Source: Prostheceraeus crozeri (lineage: Eukaryota; Platyhelminthes; Polycladida; Euryleptidae). Taken from it: a stretch of 64,000 bases of DNA. Positions 1-10,049 of the stretch are shown here, one piece after another; position 1 is the stretch's first letter; every line of letters starts with the position of its first letter. Below the pieces are notes generated by a model, which saw only the letters and a list, made by a program, of their open reading frames with translations, was not told the DNA's origin and searched no databases. The translations under genes and the position numbers were made by a program. Location: the NCBI GenBank assembly GCA_907163375.1, contig CAJQUW010002174.1, positions 62,001 to 126,000 of the forward strand, in the 5' to 3' direction.

Positions 1-424
1 CTTTGAAAGTAGTAATGTAGTTTATCATAGACTTCTTTAATATGTAAATGCCTAGTTTTTAATGATTTTCGTTTCTTAGTTATTAAAGATTTATCTAACA
101 TTGTAACAAGTGAAGTTGTAAAAACACCCGTACCTGTTAAAGCAGTAGCAACTACTGGAATTACTAAAACACCTGAAGATATAACAATTGTTAAAGCACC
201 TAAACTTATTGTTAAAAATATTCCAATACCTTGTTACATTCTTAACTTTAGTCCATCTCTTTCTTAATTTTTTATAATGTTCTAATCTTAATAATAATTG
301 AGATTCTTTATCTTTCATATACCTAACTCTATCCTTGTGTTTTTTCTTTATTCAATTCACTTATTTTTAACTGTGATAACGAAGGATATATTCTTGCGGT
401 TTCTTCCACTTTTGTTTCTTCCAT
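1..424 (-). pseudogene. Remnant of an unnamed hydrophobic protein gene, running off the window
   Basis: Read on the minus strand, this stretch holds an acidic start (METs and glutamates, then a YPSL motif), a charged Lys/Arg/Leu segment (RLEHYKKLRKR), two hydrophobic segments rich in Val, Ile, Thr and Gly, and a basic tail (SLITKKRKSLKTRHLHIKE). From memory this order resembles a family of uncharacterised invertebrate proteins often found near virus-like elements, but I cannot name it. The gene runs off the left edge of the window and is not intact. The DNA is much more AT-rich than the LINE downstream. It could belong to the older Polinton remnant that starts near 1150 or to an unrelated element. 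Confidence is limited to there being a decayed coding region here. Confidence 0.35.
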
Positions 425-1100
425 TTTTAAAGAAATATTTTTAGACACATAATTTTAGTTATCTGATATTTTAAAAACCTGAAAAATGGATAAAATTCAT
501 GAATTTAGACGTTTTTAAAAATATTAATTTTTCAAAAAATGGTACTTTTAAAAACGACTAAATTTATGAATTTAGGTCTTAAAAACCTGAAAAATTGATA
601 AAATTCATGAATTTAGACGTTTTTAAAAATACCAATTTTTTTGATGTTGTGTCCTGGAACGGTCATGATTTTGAGGAGAAAATAATCATAATCACAAATT
701 TGAGATTCTTAACTTTTATGATTTTACGGTGTCCTAGAACGGTCATGATTTTCAAGAGAAAAATTGTAATTCTCAAATTTGGGATTCTTAACTTTTCTGA
801 TTTTTCGGTGTCCTGGAACGGTCATGATTTTGGGGGTGAAAATTGTAATTCACAAATTCAGAGATTTTGAAAAATTTGAAAAATTGGGTATTTTTAAAAA
901 CGCCTAAATTTATGAATTTAGGTCTTCATAACCTGAAAAATGACCGAAATTCTTAAATTTAGTCGTTCTTTTAAAATACCAATTTTTCAAAAATGATACT
1001 TTTTAAATGGACTAAATTTATGAATTTAGGTCTTAAAACCTGAAAAAATGACCAAAATTCTTAAATTTAGTCGTTTTTAAAAGTACGAAAAATTTGAGAA
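425..1100. repeat. AT-rich region with short interspersed repeats
   Basis: No gene is supported. A unit starting GTCCTGGAACGGTCATGATT occurs at 651 and 810, and with one change (GTCCTAGAACGG) at 731, so the period is 79-80 bp. A further partial copy (GTCCTGGAACGGTC) lies near 1108. Around it, the segment AACCTGAAAAAT plus a near-palindromic core (CATGAATTTAGACG or TTTATGAATTTAGG) recurs at about 475, 580, 930 and 1035 in alternating senses. The short plus-strand open frame here is a by-product of the repeat. Confidence 0.6.
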
Positions 1101-1149
1101 TTTTGTCCAGTCCTGGAACGGTCTTCTTCCCATTACTCGTGTCCCACTC

Positions 1150-1357
1150 CTGCATCCTCCGCGTCCATCCAACCACCGACGACATCAGGTAGGAAACATC
1201 CTTCATCGCACGTCGGCTTTTCCTGTTCTTCGTGTCAGAAGACCTGTCTTAAAGAGTTTGTTCTTTCTTCGCACACACTCTGTCACACCCATCCCATAGA
1301 GCTTTACACTAACAACACTGTCACTCTACGGCTGAGCAAGTTTTCCCTTGAAAGGCT
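1150..1357 (+). pseudogene. Older Polinton remnant, 5' part of PolB (zinc-finger region), cut by LINE insertion
   Basis: The plus strand encodes a C2H2-type zinc-finger segment (CSSCQKTC followed by two His) and then a stretch that matches, residue by residue in pattern, the zinc-finger region of the PolB gene of the second Polinton at about 21200-21340. The match stops at the 13-bp repeat CCCTTGAAAGGCT (1345-1357) and resumes at the second copy of that repeat (8724-8736). The LINE therefore inserted into the PolB gene of an older Polinton copy. This is a fossil. No other gene of this copy is recognisable to the left. Confidence 0.7.
1345..1357. repeat. Target-site duplication of the LINE, left copy
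   Basis: CCCTTGAAAGGCT is found here and again, identical, at 8724-8736. The two copies exactly bracket the LINE. On both sides the flanking DNA belongs to the same PolB reading, as expected for a duplication made by target-primed reverse transcription. Confidence 0.9.
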
Positions 1358-1455
1358 GGCTGGCTGGTTTACCCGACCCCGTCCAACGGATAGGGGCGTG
1401 GCGGGACGCCACGGAGACCGAGAAGGCGGGCAACCCCCACGGGCGATGCCAAAGA

Positions 1456-2886
1456 TCAAAAACAGAGCCCGAGGACCCGAAGATAGCCGCTCAGGTAGAA
1501 GAGAGGGAGGGACAAGAGCACAGTAAGTGGGGGTACATCGTGGTTTACACCACAAACAGGGCAGTCAGGAGAAGTGGACCTGCCAATCCTGTGAAAATAG
1601 GAGTTGAGAAGAAGGCTGTGGCCGTTGCAACAAAGACGTGAGAGCTCACAACGGACAGCGCGAGGGAGGGACAGCTCTTCAGTTGCTACGCTAGGGACAT
1701 GTGAAGAAATCAAAGACGAACGAACGGAAGTCCTCCAGGAGTTGAACAGGGAATGACGAATGAAGGACTTCAGAGAAGACAGACACTGAGGAGCTGCAGA
1801 GGGGAGAGAAGTGCCACTTTTGGCAAGCGCGTTTGCAGTATCATTGCCACTGATGTTCGCGTGACCAGGTAGCCACTGCAATGACACTGACATCGAGGAA
1901 GAGCAGAGGGACGACTAAGAGGACCAGACAGAGTGGACAGACGTGGACAAGAGGGGCGACGGGGGTGAAGAGAGCACGGTCAGAGCCGAGAGAGAGTCGG
2001 ACAAGAGAAGAAGAGAGGAAGAGACACGAGGAGTGATGGGAAACGGACCAAGAGAGAGCATGCTGGATTGCAGCCATTTCAGCTGTGAAGCTTGAACAGT
2101 GCGCTCCAGCATGAAAGGAAAGAGAGAAAGTGGAAGAGCATGAAGAACAGTTTATGAAAACACCCGAGCCACCTGGTCCGAGTCGTCCAATAACGGAGCC
2201 GTCAGTCACCAGGGGCTCACGCGGAGAAGAAACAGGTGGAGAAAGTGGATGAGAAGTACAGAAGAAGCGCCACGAAGAGGAACGGACGCGCTTGGGGACA
2301 GAAAGGGTCGCTAGAGAAGACAAGGGAAACGAGGGTGGGAGGCGAAGAGCGCGCTCATAAGAGTAGAGCGACTGAGCGGTGAGGGTCACGGAGAGGGGAG
2401 GAAGTCCAGCTTCCAACAAAAGAAGAGGAATAGGAGTGGTCAAACAGCAGCCAGTGATCGCACGGCACGTGGAGCGGTGGGTAGCTTCTAGGTGTTGAAG
2501 ATGTTCAGCGTAAATGAAGGGAAACCAACCAGGGGAAGCATAAGTGAGGACGGGGAGAAGAAAGATCTTGTAGAGAGAAGCAAGGGACTCTTTGGAAGCG
2601 GATGAAACAGCCCTGAGAGATCTTAAACGAGGGAAAAGAGTGGATCTCAGGGCAGAGCTATGGGGGAAGAAGGAAAGTGTTCGGTCTAAAGTTACTCCAA
2701 GGAACTTGGGGGAAGCGTTGAACGAGAGAGGGCGGCCCAAAAGAGACAGGGAGGGCTGAACGGAAGCTTCACGGGTGGCGGTGCTCAAGAAGGAGACTTC
2801 GCATTTAGCGGGATTTAGAGGAAGCTGCCACTTTAAAGACCAAGCCTCGAGCTCAGACAGAGCTTCTTGGACGGCGGCATTAGCGA
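1456..2886 (-). pseudogene. LINE RT thumb, RNase H domain and terminal Cys/His motif
   Basis: From 2886 downwards: the thumb (LEAWSLKWQLPLNPAKCEV, KFLGVTLDRTLSF), the connection region (PVLTYASPGW, HRSTCRAITGC), and an RNase H domain with VTDGSV (first Asp), AEMAAIQHAL (Glu) and WLPGHANISGNDTAN (the HxxxxGNxxAD-like end, with Asp kept). A zinc-knuckle-like segment with CPVC plus His follows. The RNase H part runs over three frames, with shifts near 1900-2110 and near 1870-1893. The remaining 1358-1455 is 3' untranslated and ends in the CCAG-type repeat. Confidence 0.85.
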
Positions 2887-3692
2887 GGTGAAGACGCCCA
2901 AATAGCAAGATCGTCCGCATAAAGTGAAAAGCGGACTGAGGGAGGGAGCACGGAAGAAACGTCATTAATGAAGAGGTTGAAGAGGACTGGGCCGAGCACT
3001 GACCCTTGAGGGACTCCCCATCGAACTCGGAAAGAGTTACATGAAGAGTTTCGAAAGGCCACTTGTGCCCGACGGTCCGATAAGAAAGACTGGGTCCAGC
3101 GAACAAAGCAAGGAGGCAGGCCAGAGGCCAGAAGCTTGTGGTAGAGAGCTGAATGCCAGACCGAGTCGAAGGCACGAGAGAAATCAACGGTGGCTAACAC
3201 AGTCCTTGCACAAGGCTTGGAATTGTGAAAGCCATCGGAGATTGACTGAGTAATGAGAACTATCTGGTCAGTGGTAGAACGGCCTGGGCGAAAACCGGCC
3301 TGAAGAGGGGTCAGAAGATCCTTAGATTCGAGGAGAAAAGACAGACGGGCTAGCACGAGACGCTCAAAGAGTTTCGAGATACACGATGTAAGGCAGATAG
3401 GACGAAATGAAGACGGAGCGTCTGTGGGTTTGCCAGATTTGTGCACCGGGTAGATGGTGGAAGATTTCCAGGCGGAGGGAAAGGAGTGGGTGGACCAAGA
3501 GAGGTTGAAGATAAACAAAAGAAAAGCAAGGGCAGGAGGAAGATTTTGGAGGAGAGGGTACGAGACGTGGTCAGGACCGGCTGCAGTCGACGAGGAGAGA
3601 GAACGCAGTGAGCAGTGAACGTGTGGTGAGCTCCGACAGGCTAAAAGGAGAGCAAAAGGATGGGCAGGTACAGGTAGAGGAGCGGAGCTCAC
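2880..3692 (-). pseudogene. LINE reverse transcriptase, fingers and palm
   Basis: The RT motifs appear in order: AGPDHVSYPLL; AWKSSTIYPVHKSGK; SSFRPICLTSCISKLFERL; LQAGFRPGRSTTDQI; VDFSRAFDSVWH (first catalytic Asp); WGVPQGSVLGPVLFNLFIND; and YADDLAIW (catalytic Asp pair). These make it an RT of the LINE type without doubt. Frame switches just after YADD, near 2890, where the thumb continues in another frame. The upstream edge near 3690 is also a frame change. The host effect of the original insertion was to disrupt an older Polinton PolB gene. Confidence 0.9.
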
Positions 3693-3699
3693 GAAGGAA

Positions 3700-4291
3700 G
3701 CGGCGGCTTTCAGGACGGCGATCAGAAGGAAGGGATCTAGAGAAGTGGCTCTTGAGAAAAGAAGCGTAATGGGTGGCTGTAGCCTTAGCAGAGCTAAAGC
3801 CGGGAAAGGTTGGATTAAAACTGGAGGATTTGGGAGTACCAGCTACTGAGCGGAGGAGGGAGAAGACCTTACGGGGGTTGGAGGAAAGGCGAAGATTGGA
3901 CGCTGTCCGTTGCTAAGCATCAGCTTTCGCTTTAGCAATGGCTTTGGAGGCGGAGCGGGATGCAGATACATAAGCCTGACGATCCGCTTCACTTCGATGG
4001 GCCCGTCTGAATGCCTTGCGGCGAGCATGGACGAGCTGATCTAGTTCCGCAGACCACCAAGCTTTCGGGGACTGGCGGGTACGACCGAAAGGAATTGAGA
4101 ATTTTGGCGCTTCGAGGATGATAGAGGAGAAAGAAGCAGCGGCTTTAGTAAGAGTAAGAAAAGAGTACGAGTCAGAGTCGGGACAATGAGACGTTACATG
4201 AGTCCTGTAGTCATCCCAGCGAGCCTTTTTAAAGTTGTGAGAGGGTTTGCGCTCGTTAGGAGAATAGTGTGGGTAGAGAGGAATCTTAATA
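3700..4291 (-). pseudogene. LINE spacer between endonuclease and reverse transcriptase
   Basis: Minus-strand coding sequence with WDDYRTHV, TRQSPKAWWSAELDQLVHAR and a Lys/Arg/Ala-rich helix (RRKAFRRAH, SRSASKAIAKAKAD). The WWSxEL..L...R..A pattern is typical of the linker between endonuclease and RT in LINE proteins. It ends at the left end of the hAT-like insertion. Frame is lost near 3900 before the RT domain begins. Confidence 0.75.
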
Positions 4292-7041
4292 CAGGGTTGC
4301 CACAAATTTTCTCAGATGAATTTCCCGGTTTTTCAATGAAATTCCTTGATACTTTTATCAATAATTTCAATGTAGCTTGGACTTATCTAATGTTAAAAAT
4401 GGCCTCATAACTAATATTCTAAGTAGCTTTAACCCTGTATTTCCCATTCTCCAATAAAAAAGAAAACATTTTTTAGGTCATGAATGCATATATTGAAATA
4501 CAAACAGGGTAGTAAAACGCCATAAATTTGAGTAGAATACATGATAACACTATAAAAATTACACAAGAAAATAAACAAAATTACAAGGTTTCTATATTCA
4601 AATATATCATCTGAATAATCTCACGAATAAAAACAATATCTCAATATGATCATAAACAAGAAGAAATACCGGTATGGTAATCAATCTAAAACTGTAAATG
4701 CAAGTTCTGATAGATCATAGTAATATAAAACAAACGTTTAACAAACGGATGGCAAAACGGAATAACGAGACATTTTTCTTCTATCATTTGTCTTTGTTGA
4801 TCTAAGGGAGAGAATTGAGATAGCTCTTTTTACAAGTCCTTTTGAATGTATTGCTGGTATGCAAATAGAGGGAAAATAGAAAGTATCAGGCAATGCAAAT
4901 CAAATCAAACGAGTCAATTAATCTATTCAGTCGATTGAGTATTATTGCCTGATTGTACTTTGCACAAAATTATAATTACATATATTTCAATATGATAAAA
5001 CCAGCAAGCGGAAGCCACTTCGTAGTACAACCTATCACTTCCGATGATGGGCAAAGGTAATTTTAAAGATATGAACTTTAATGCATTTGGTACACTCAAG
5101 ACATTTTGAATATTTCTGATGCATATATTACGTTCATGCTTCATCATGTGTTATTTCCGTTTTCCCAGTAGAGACAATAAATTCAACAAAATTTCACTAC
5201 GAACATCTGGTGAGCTCTTCTGAAAGATTTGACTGTTCTTTTTCTAAGATTCTAAGCTGTTAACGCTTGTCTTTTGCTGATCTGGACAAAGCATTTGCTT
5301 CAGACAAGCGTGCAAAAATCATGTTCTTTTTCAGCTCGATCGTAAAACATGGCAGCATCACTGTCCATTATTTCGACCTCTCGTTCGATCGCTTTCTTCC
5401 TCTGTTTCAGGAGAATTAGTTGACTCTGGATGGCCGCCTTTTTACCATTATTTGCCTTTGACTTTTCTTCGGATTGATTTTCTTTCAAATGAATTTCATA
5501 TTTCTGTCTTGCCTGTTTGGCGGATTTCAGTAAAGATTCTGAAACAACAATATTTTCCACACCTATATGTTGTACATAGTCTTTGATCACTCGCTTGGCA
5601 ATGAGGTTATGTTGGCCCAAATTAACCACGGATGCTTCCTTGTTGATTGAAAATCCGCGCTCTACACTTGCTTGACCATGCGACAATGTCAAGACTATTC
5701 GTACAGTATTCCACAATAGTTTGGCATCCTCAGAATCATGCAGAACACTATGAAACAATTTGTCCAATCTATCCGATTTTCGGTTGAATTGACTGATTTT
5801 CTCATTTCGTCGAGCATTTCGAAGGAATGTTTGAAATTGAGTCAAAATTTCGTCGCAATCTTTCAAAAGGACGAATTTGGATGGAATCATGCAGTCAAGT
5901 ACCAATTTGAAGTCGTTGGTTAGTGTGTCATAGTCTTCCGTCAGCATAACTTCTGGATTCAAAGATTTCAAATGTTTTATGAGGCGGTTATCCATAGGCG
6001 TTTTTTCCATTATTTTTTTTACAAACGTTTCCAAGAAATTCCTGCAATCACGTTTGAATGCAGTCGAGTCAACGGATGATGAGCTCTCCTTTATTTCTTT
6101 TAATTCGTTGCTTACCTCGAAGCCAAGATGAATTTTCTCAATTGATTTTTGATTAGATTTCTCCGTCACGTCAATGGACAATAATTTTCTTACTGTACAT
6201 GCGTTGTCAAGAACAGTCGTTTTGATGAATCTTTGCATAATGCTACGCAACAATACTTCAAGATCATTACACATGTATGGCAGCATTGGCGCATCAGTTT
6301 GGTACATTTTCAAAAATGATTCAATGGGACCACCAATAGAGACAATGAAATACAACTTAGCTAATGCTAGGTCATCTTCACACCAGGCCTTGACCAAAGC
6401 AAAGGATTTTGTTGCTGGATTTTTTGTTTCTTCTGAACTGCGTCTACGAAATTCTTCACGGCCGGAAAAATTTCGATTATTCTTTTACACACTTTCACAT
6501 TCTCCACCCAACGATGAGCACATGATTGAAGTGGATACTTATCAATACCAGTGATCATTTCAAACTCTGCCCGTCGTGCTTGTACATCATCAAATAGTGT
6601 ATGAATCCCCGACAGAAATTTTGTTAAATCCCAATTCGTTCGATCAACACTTTGTCGAAATGCGTTATGGACTGTATGTAAGGTACAAGTACCGACATCA
6701 ACAAGTTTTCTGTCAAATTCGCTGCAAAGTTGCGAGTCTAGTTGTCTCAAAGCACAAAGATTCACATTCGGTCCATCCATGAATACCTGTATCAGATTTT
6801 TCATTCCAATATCATCCTTCATCAATTTATCAAAGGATTCAAGAATGTCTGATGCACATGAGTGTCCGAGAAAGTCCGATGAAAAATAACGAGATGCGAC
6901 GATATTTCCCATATTTGTGGAATATTTACTTGAATAACGATATATAAAAAATCCCGGTTTGAAAGTATTTTCCCGATTTTTTCCCGACCGGGAATTTATT
7001 TTTCTAAATTCCCGGTTTTTTCCCGGTTTGTGGCAACCCTG
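4292..7041 (-). mobile_element. hAT-like DNA transposon inserted in the LINE
   Basis: The element has perfect 15-bp inverted ends, CAGGGTTGCCACAAA at 4292 and its complement ending at 7041. Subterminal CCCGGTTTTT-type motifs repeat near both ends. It is flanked by TTAATA on both sides (4286-4291 and 7042-7047). That is 6 bp rather than the 8 bp usual for hAT elements, so the duplication is either eroded or atypical. LINE coding sequence lies on both sides: endonuclease to the right, the spacer before RT to the left. A degenerate transposase gene occupies 5300-6912. The stretch 4307-5299 between it and the left end is AT-rich and holds nothing I can identify. Confidence 0.85.
5300..6912 (-). 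pseudogene. hAT-like transposase, broken and lacking its N-terminus
   Basis: The N-terminal half (6912 down to about 6400) contains a YFSSDFLGHS segment, the DGPNVNL segment, GTCTLHTVHNAF and a CAHRWVEN motif, all typical of the RNase H-like core of hAT-type transposases found in many invertebrate genomes. The C-terminal half (about 6430 down to 5300) carries the hAT dimerisation region with SHGQASVERGFSINKE, followed by a Lys/Glu-rich tail. The two halves lie in different frames, with a shift near 6400-6430. Only about 130 bp separate the first methionine from the right inverted end, so the usual N-terminal zinc-finger part is missing. The element could not have moved by itself in this state. 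Confidence 0.8.
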
Positions 7042-7049
7042 TTAATAGA

Positions 7050-8702
7050 GATGGGGAGGTGGTCAGATCCAAGATCATGAAGGACGGACCAGCCACATCT
7101 AGGAGCAAGAGACGAAGGTACCAGACTGAGTCTGGGGAGGTACGCCATCCAGAAGACTGCTGCAAGAGAGTGGGAGTATCAGGGTCATTAAGTGATTCAA
7201 GATCTGAAGCGAGAAGCCAGGAGTAGATTTCGGAGCCGAGAGAGTTCGGATGGCCCCGAGAATCCCAGGAGGGGTGGTGTGCATTAAGATCCCCAAAGAT
7301 GAAGGTGGACGGGGAAGAGGGGAATGAGGAAGGAGAGAAGGTACGGCGCGAGCGGGCCTCGGAAGGGATAGAGCTAGCTGGGGGGACGTAGGCATTAAGT
7401 AAAGAGATGGTGTTGGAGCGGAGGTGTACGTGAATGCCAAGGAAGCCACAAAGAGAATTAGACGAAGCGAGCGAGGGGATGGACCAAGGAGAATGTGCAA
7501 GACCATCCCGGACCAGAGTCATCACGCCTCCACCACTGCCGCGGCGGGGCTGAATCGTCCGATCCTGGCGGTAGCACTTATATCCAGGAATACGAAAAGT
7601 AGTGGATGGGAGAAGTTTCGTTTCCTGGATAAGAATGATGTCGTAAGGATTTGAAGATAGAAAGTGAGTGAGCTCCAAGCGGCGGGCCCGCACTGCGTTT
7701 GCGTTCCACTGAAGGATCTTGAGCTCGTTGGATGAAGAGCGGGGGCAAGAGCGAATAGGACGGAGGGGTCTTACGGGTGAAGGTGGGCTGGGTGAGGGAG
7801 GACATGGCAAAGAAAAGGCTGAGGAAGGGTAAGGAGCGGAAGGAGGAGGTGGGGGAGGCAAGACAGAGGAGACAGGGGGAGGGCAGACGCAGGGAGACGG
7901 GACAGAACAACACGAGGCTGCATGGAAGAGGGAGCAGCAGTCACGGCGGCAGGGCTGGGAGCGGGCGGGGAAGGAGTGGGCGGAAGGTGGAGACGGGAGA
8001 GGACGACACGAGGCTGCAGGGATGAGAGAGAGGCAGCCGAGGGGGTGGAGACAGGCACAGGGGGCGCGGGGCGACGGGAGGGAGGAGGCCGGCCAGCGGC
8101 GACTGAGGACGAGCGGTTGGGAGGAGAGGGGAGGCGAGAGAGGACAACGCGGGGTTGCAGGGAAGTAGCCAAAGGGGCCGAGGATTGGACGGAAACGGTG
8201 GATTGGGCGCGGGAGATGGAGGAAGAGCGGTCTGAGGTAGAAACAGCTGGGGATGGAGAAGGAAAACGAAAGTATGTAGGAGAGCAGGTGGGACAGACCC
8301 ATTGGTGACGCCTAGGGAGGGCGTTGAAGGCCGGGGAGGTAAGAGAGGAACTGCGAAGATGAATCCAAAGTTTACATGCCGAGCACTGAGCAGAACGGCC
8401 GGTGTAGCCAACGCCTCTCTGACAGACTCCGCATGGGTACCTAGGAGGGTGGCGAGGTGAAGGACCAGGATTGGGATGGATTCCTGCCATGAGGAGCAGG
8501 AGAAGAATGAGTAGACGAGGGAGAGGAGATGAAAGAAAGTGGCCGTAAAGATATATACAGAAGAAGACAACTATTTCTCCACGACCAACGGAGAAATAGA
8601 GTGGCAAAAACCCGAAGGAGGCAGCGCGCCAACAGACGGCCACTCGGGAAAGTGTCCCCCATTTTGACCCGATCCGAGGAACGGGGCGGGTACCACCACA
8701 AG
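7050..8702 (-). pseudogene. LINE N-terminal coding region: 2A-like motif, PHD-like finger, endonuclease
   Basis: Near the start is a hydrophobic leucine run ending in AGIHPNPGP (about 8462-8520), which resembles the 2A/signal-like NPGP motif at the start of several LINE proteins. It is followed at about 8284-8433 by a Cys4-His-Cys3 PHD-like finger (CGVC, CSAC, WIH, CPTC). A long Pro/Ser/Arg-rich spacer follows, then an exonuclease-endonuclease-phosphatase domain at about 7050-7730. That domain shows the family motifs LQWNAN, ILIQETK, GGGVMTLVRDG, LLNAYVPP and IFGDLNAHHPSWDS, so the catalytic Glu, Asp, Asn and His positions are visible. The region is spread over more than one frame (a switch lies near 8620 between the ATG at 8662 and the rest). 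The hAT-like element ends the reading at 7041. Confidence 0.85.
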
Positions 8703-8723
8703 GAGGCGGTAGGATATTGGTAC

Positions 8724-8736
8724 CCCTTGAAAGGCT
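8724..8736. repeat. Target-site duplication of the LINE, right copy
   Basis: Identical to 1345-1357 (CCCTTGAAAGGCT). In this copy the bases are in frame with the PolB reading (PLERLV), which shows that the duplicated target was coding sequence of the older Polinton. Confidence 0.9.
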
Positions 8737-9740
8737 CGTTCGCGACTATGAGTTAGAAAGCTCTGAACCTATACAGGATATTCATCCTTTCTTAATAAAT
8801 AATATAGGTCTAATTAATCAAATGTTGACGAGCTTAGATAGATTTTTGCTCAAAGGCATGTTCTATCTCACTGCTCGTTTCAATAAGGTAGACAGTAGCA
8901 CGGGAGAAGTAGAGTTCACTGTGACCATTAGGATATCCTCCTGTGCTGCTGATCTCATAGGTGATGTAAACGAGTGGATAGAGAGACATGCGACCTATCT
9001 CGTCAGCAACTTAAACAAATTTAATGAAAGAGACAGCGGCTTATTTTTTGATGGGATACAGAAAGTAGACATTAAAATCAATCTCTTAGAAAATTTAGAA
9101 GGTAGTGGTTGCATCACCCTACCCAAAGCACTGGTTAACAATAAGGCTGTCATCAATGTAGATTGTCAGTCCCAGTGTTTGAAGTATGCTGTCCTCTCCA
9201 TTCTTCACTATGATGATATAAGTATGCATCGTCAAAGACCAGCTAAATATCGCGAATGGGAGGATGAGCTTAAGTTTGACGGGTTAGATGTCAACACATT
9301 AGATTTTAGGGAATTTGAAAAATTAAATAAAATCAAAATAGTCGTCCATCTCTGGGAAAAAGGTCTGAAGGGCGCTAGGTATGATAACCGCCAAAGTAAC
9401 TTCGACCTGGTTGTCAATCTCCTAGTCTATAGCGACAACCACCCAGAATGGCATTATTGTGGCATTCCTAAAATTTCTAGATTGTATCGCCACCAAAAAA
9501 GTTATGATAACAAACATTACTACTGTGATCGCTGCACACGGCGTTTCACATCCAAACCATTTTTGAAGAGCATTACCATTGGTGCTCTGGGGGTAAACTT
9601 CAAATGGAAGTCATACCCAAAGATCAATTTTATAGGTATGAAGAAAACGGCAATGAGCTCAGTCCCATATGTACCATCTATGCGGACATTGAATGTTATA
9701 TTGAACATGAAGACCAAACGCATGTATGCCTAGCATATGT
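8724..9740 (+). pseudogene. Older Polinton remnant, continuation of PolB N-terminal region
   Basis: This plus-strand reading begins inside the 13-bp LINE target duplication and matches the PolB N-terminal region of the second Polinton (about 21320-22330) at many positions. Shared segments include LVRDY, a DRFLLKGMFYL/DNFRMKALIYL-type segment, NKKAVINVDCKSQC-type sequence, the KIVVHLWEKGLKGARY segment, a CDRC finger and IYADIECYI, the first exonuclease motif. The match fades near 9740, beyond which no PolB is seen. It is a fossil with a few breaks, older than the LINE that interrupts it. Confidence 0.8.
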
Positions 9741-10049
9741 TTGTCATTCAACATTTGTCAATAATGCAATATCCTTGAAAATAGCTTGGAAAAAATTTGC
9801 TGAAAATGAATTCCATACCTGCAATAAGACCAGTACATTATTGTCATTAAACAGTGTACTTTAATTATTGAAGTAATGTTCAATACATAAAAAGCAATGT
9901 CGATCAATTAATCATTTTATTCAACTACAATTGTTTAAACTCTGTAATTTTCAGAAATCCATAAAATTTTTAAGGGGTTATGACCATTTTCAAGGGTTTT
10001 TTCGGAATTTCCAGGGTCGTTTTCGAATTCCCGGATTGTCGACACCCTG
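9741..10049. mobile_element. Solo end of a DNA transposon related to the hAT-like element
   Basis: The stretch ends at 10049 with the complement of CAGGGTGTCGACAATCCGGG, followed inward by AATTCGAAAACGACCCTGG-type sequence. The CAGGGT start and the CCGGGAA-like subterminal motifs resemble the ends of the transposon at 4292-7041, so this is probably a truncated relative. No matching left end or target duplication is visible. The left half of the interval is AT-rich and unassigned. Confidence 0.4.

Larger units (their letters stand above)
1358..8723 (-). mobile_element. Non-LTR retrotransposon (I/Ingi-like LINE with RNase H), interrupted by a hAT-like element
   Basis: Reading from 8723 down to 1358, the element holds a PHD-like zinc finger, a Pro/Ser-rich spacer, an apurinic-type endonuclease, a reverse transcriptase, an RNase H domain and a final Cys/His motif. 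Removing the 2.75 kb hAT-like insert leaves about 4.6 kb, a normal length for a full LINE. It is flanked by a perfect 13-bp duplication. The 3' end shows no poly(A) but ends in a short CCAG-type tandem repeat. Endonuclease, RT and RNase H in one polyprotein point to the I/Ingi side of the LINE tree. I cannot place the clade more exactly. The coding frame is shifted at several points, so this copy is dead. A 5'-truncated second copy lies at 12366-12634. Confidence 0.9.

Noticed and set aside
7424-8308. Plus-strand frames rich in Arg, Gly and Glu opposite the LINE
   Set aside because: They are the complement of the Pro/Ser-rich LINE spacer, where composition keeps both strands open.
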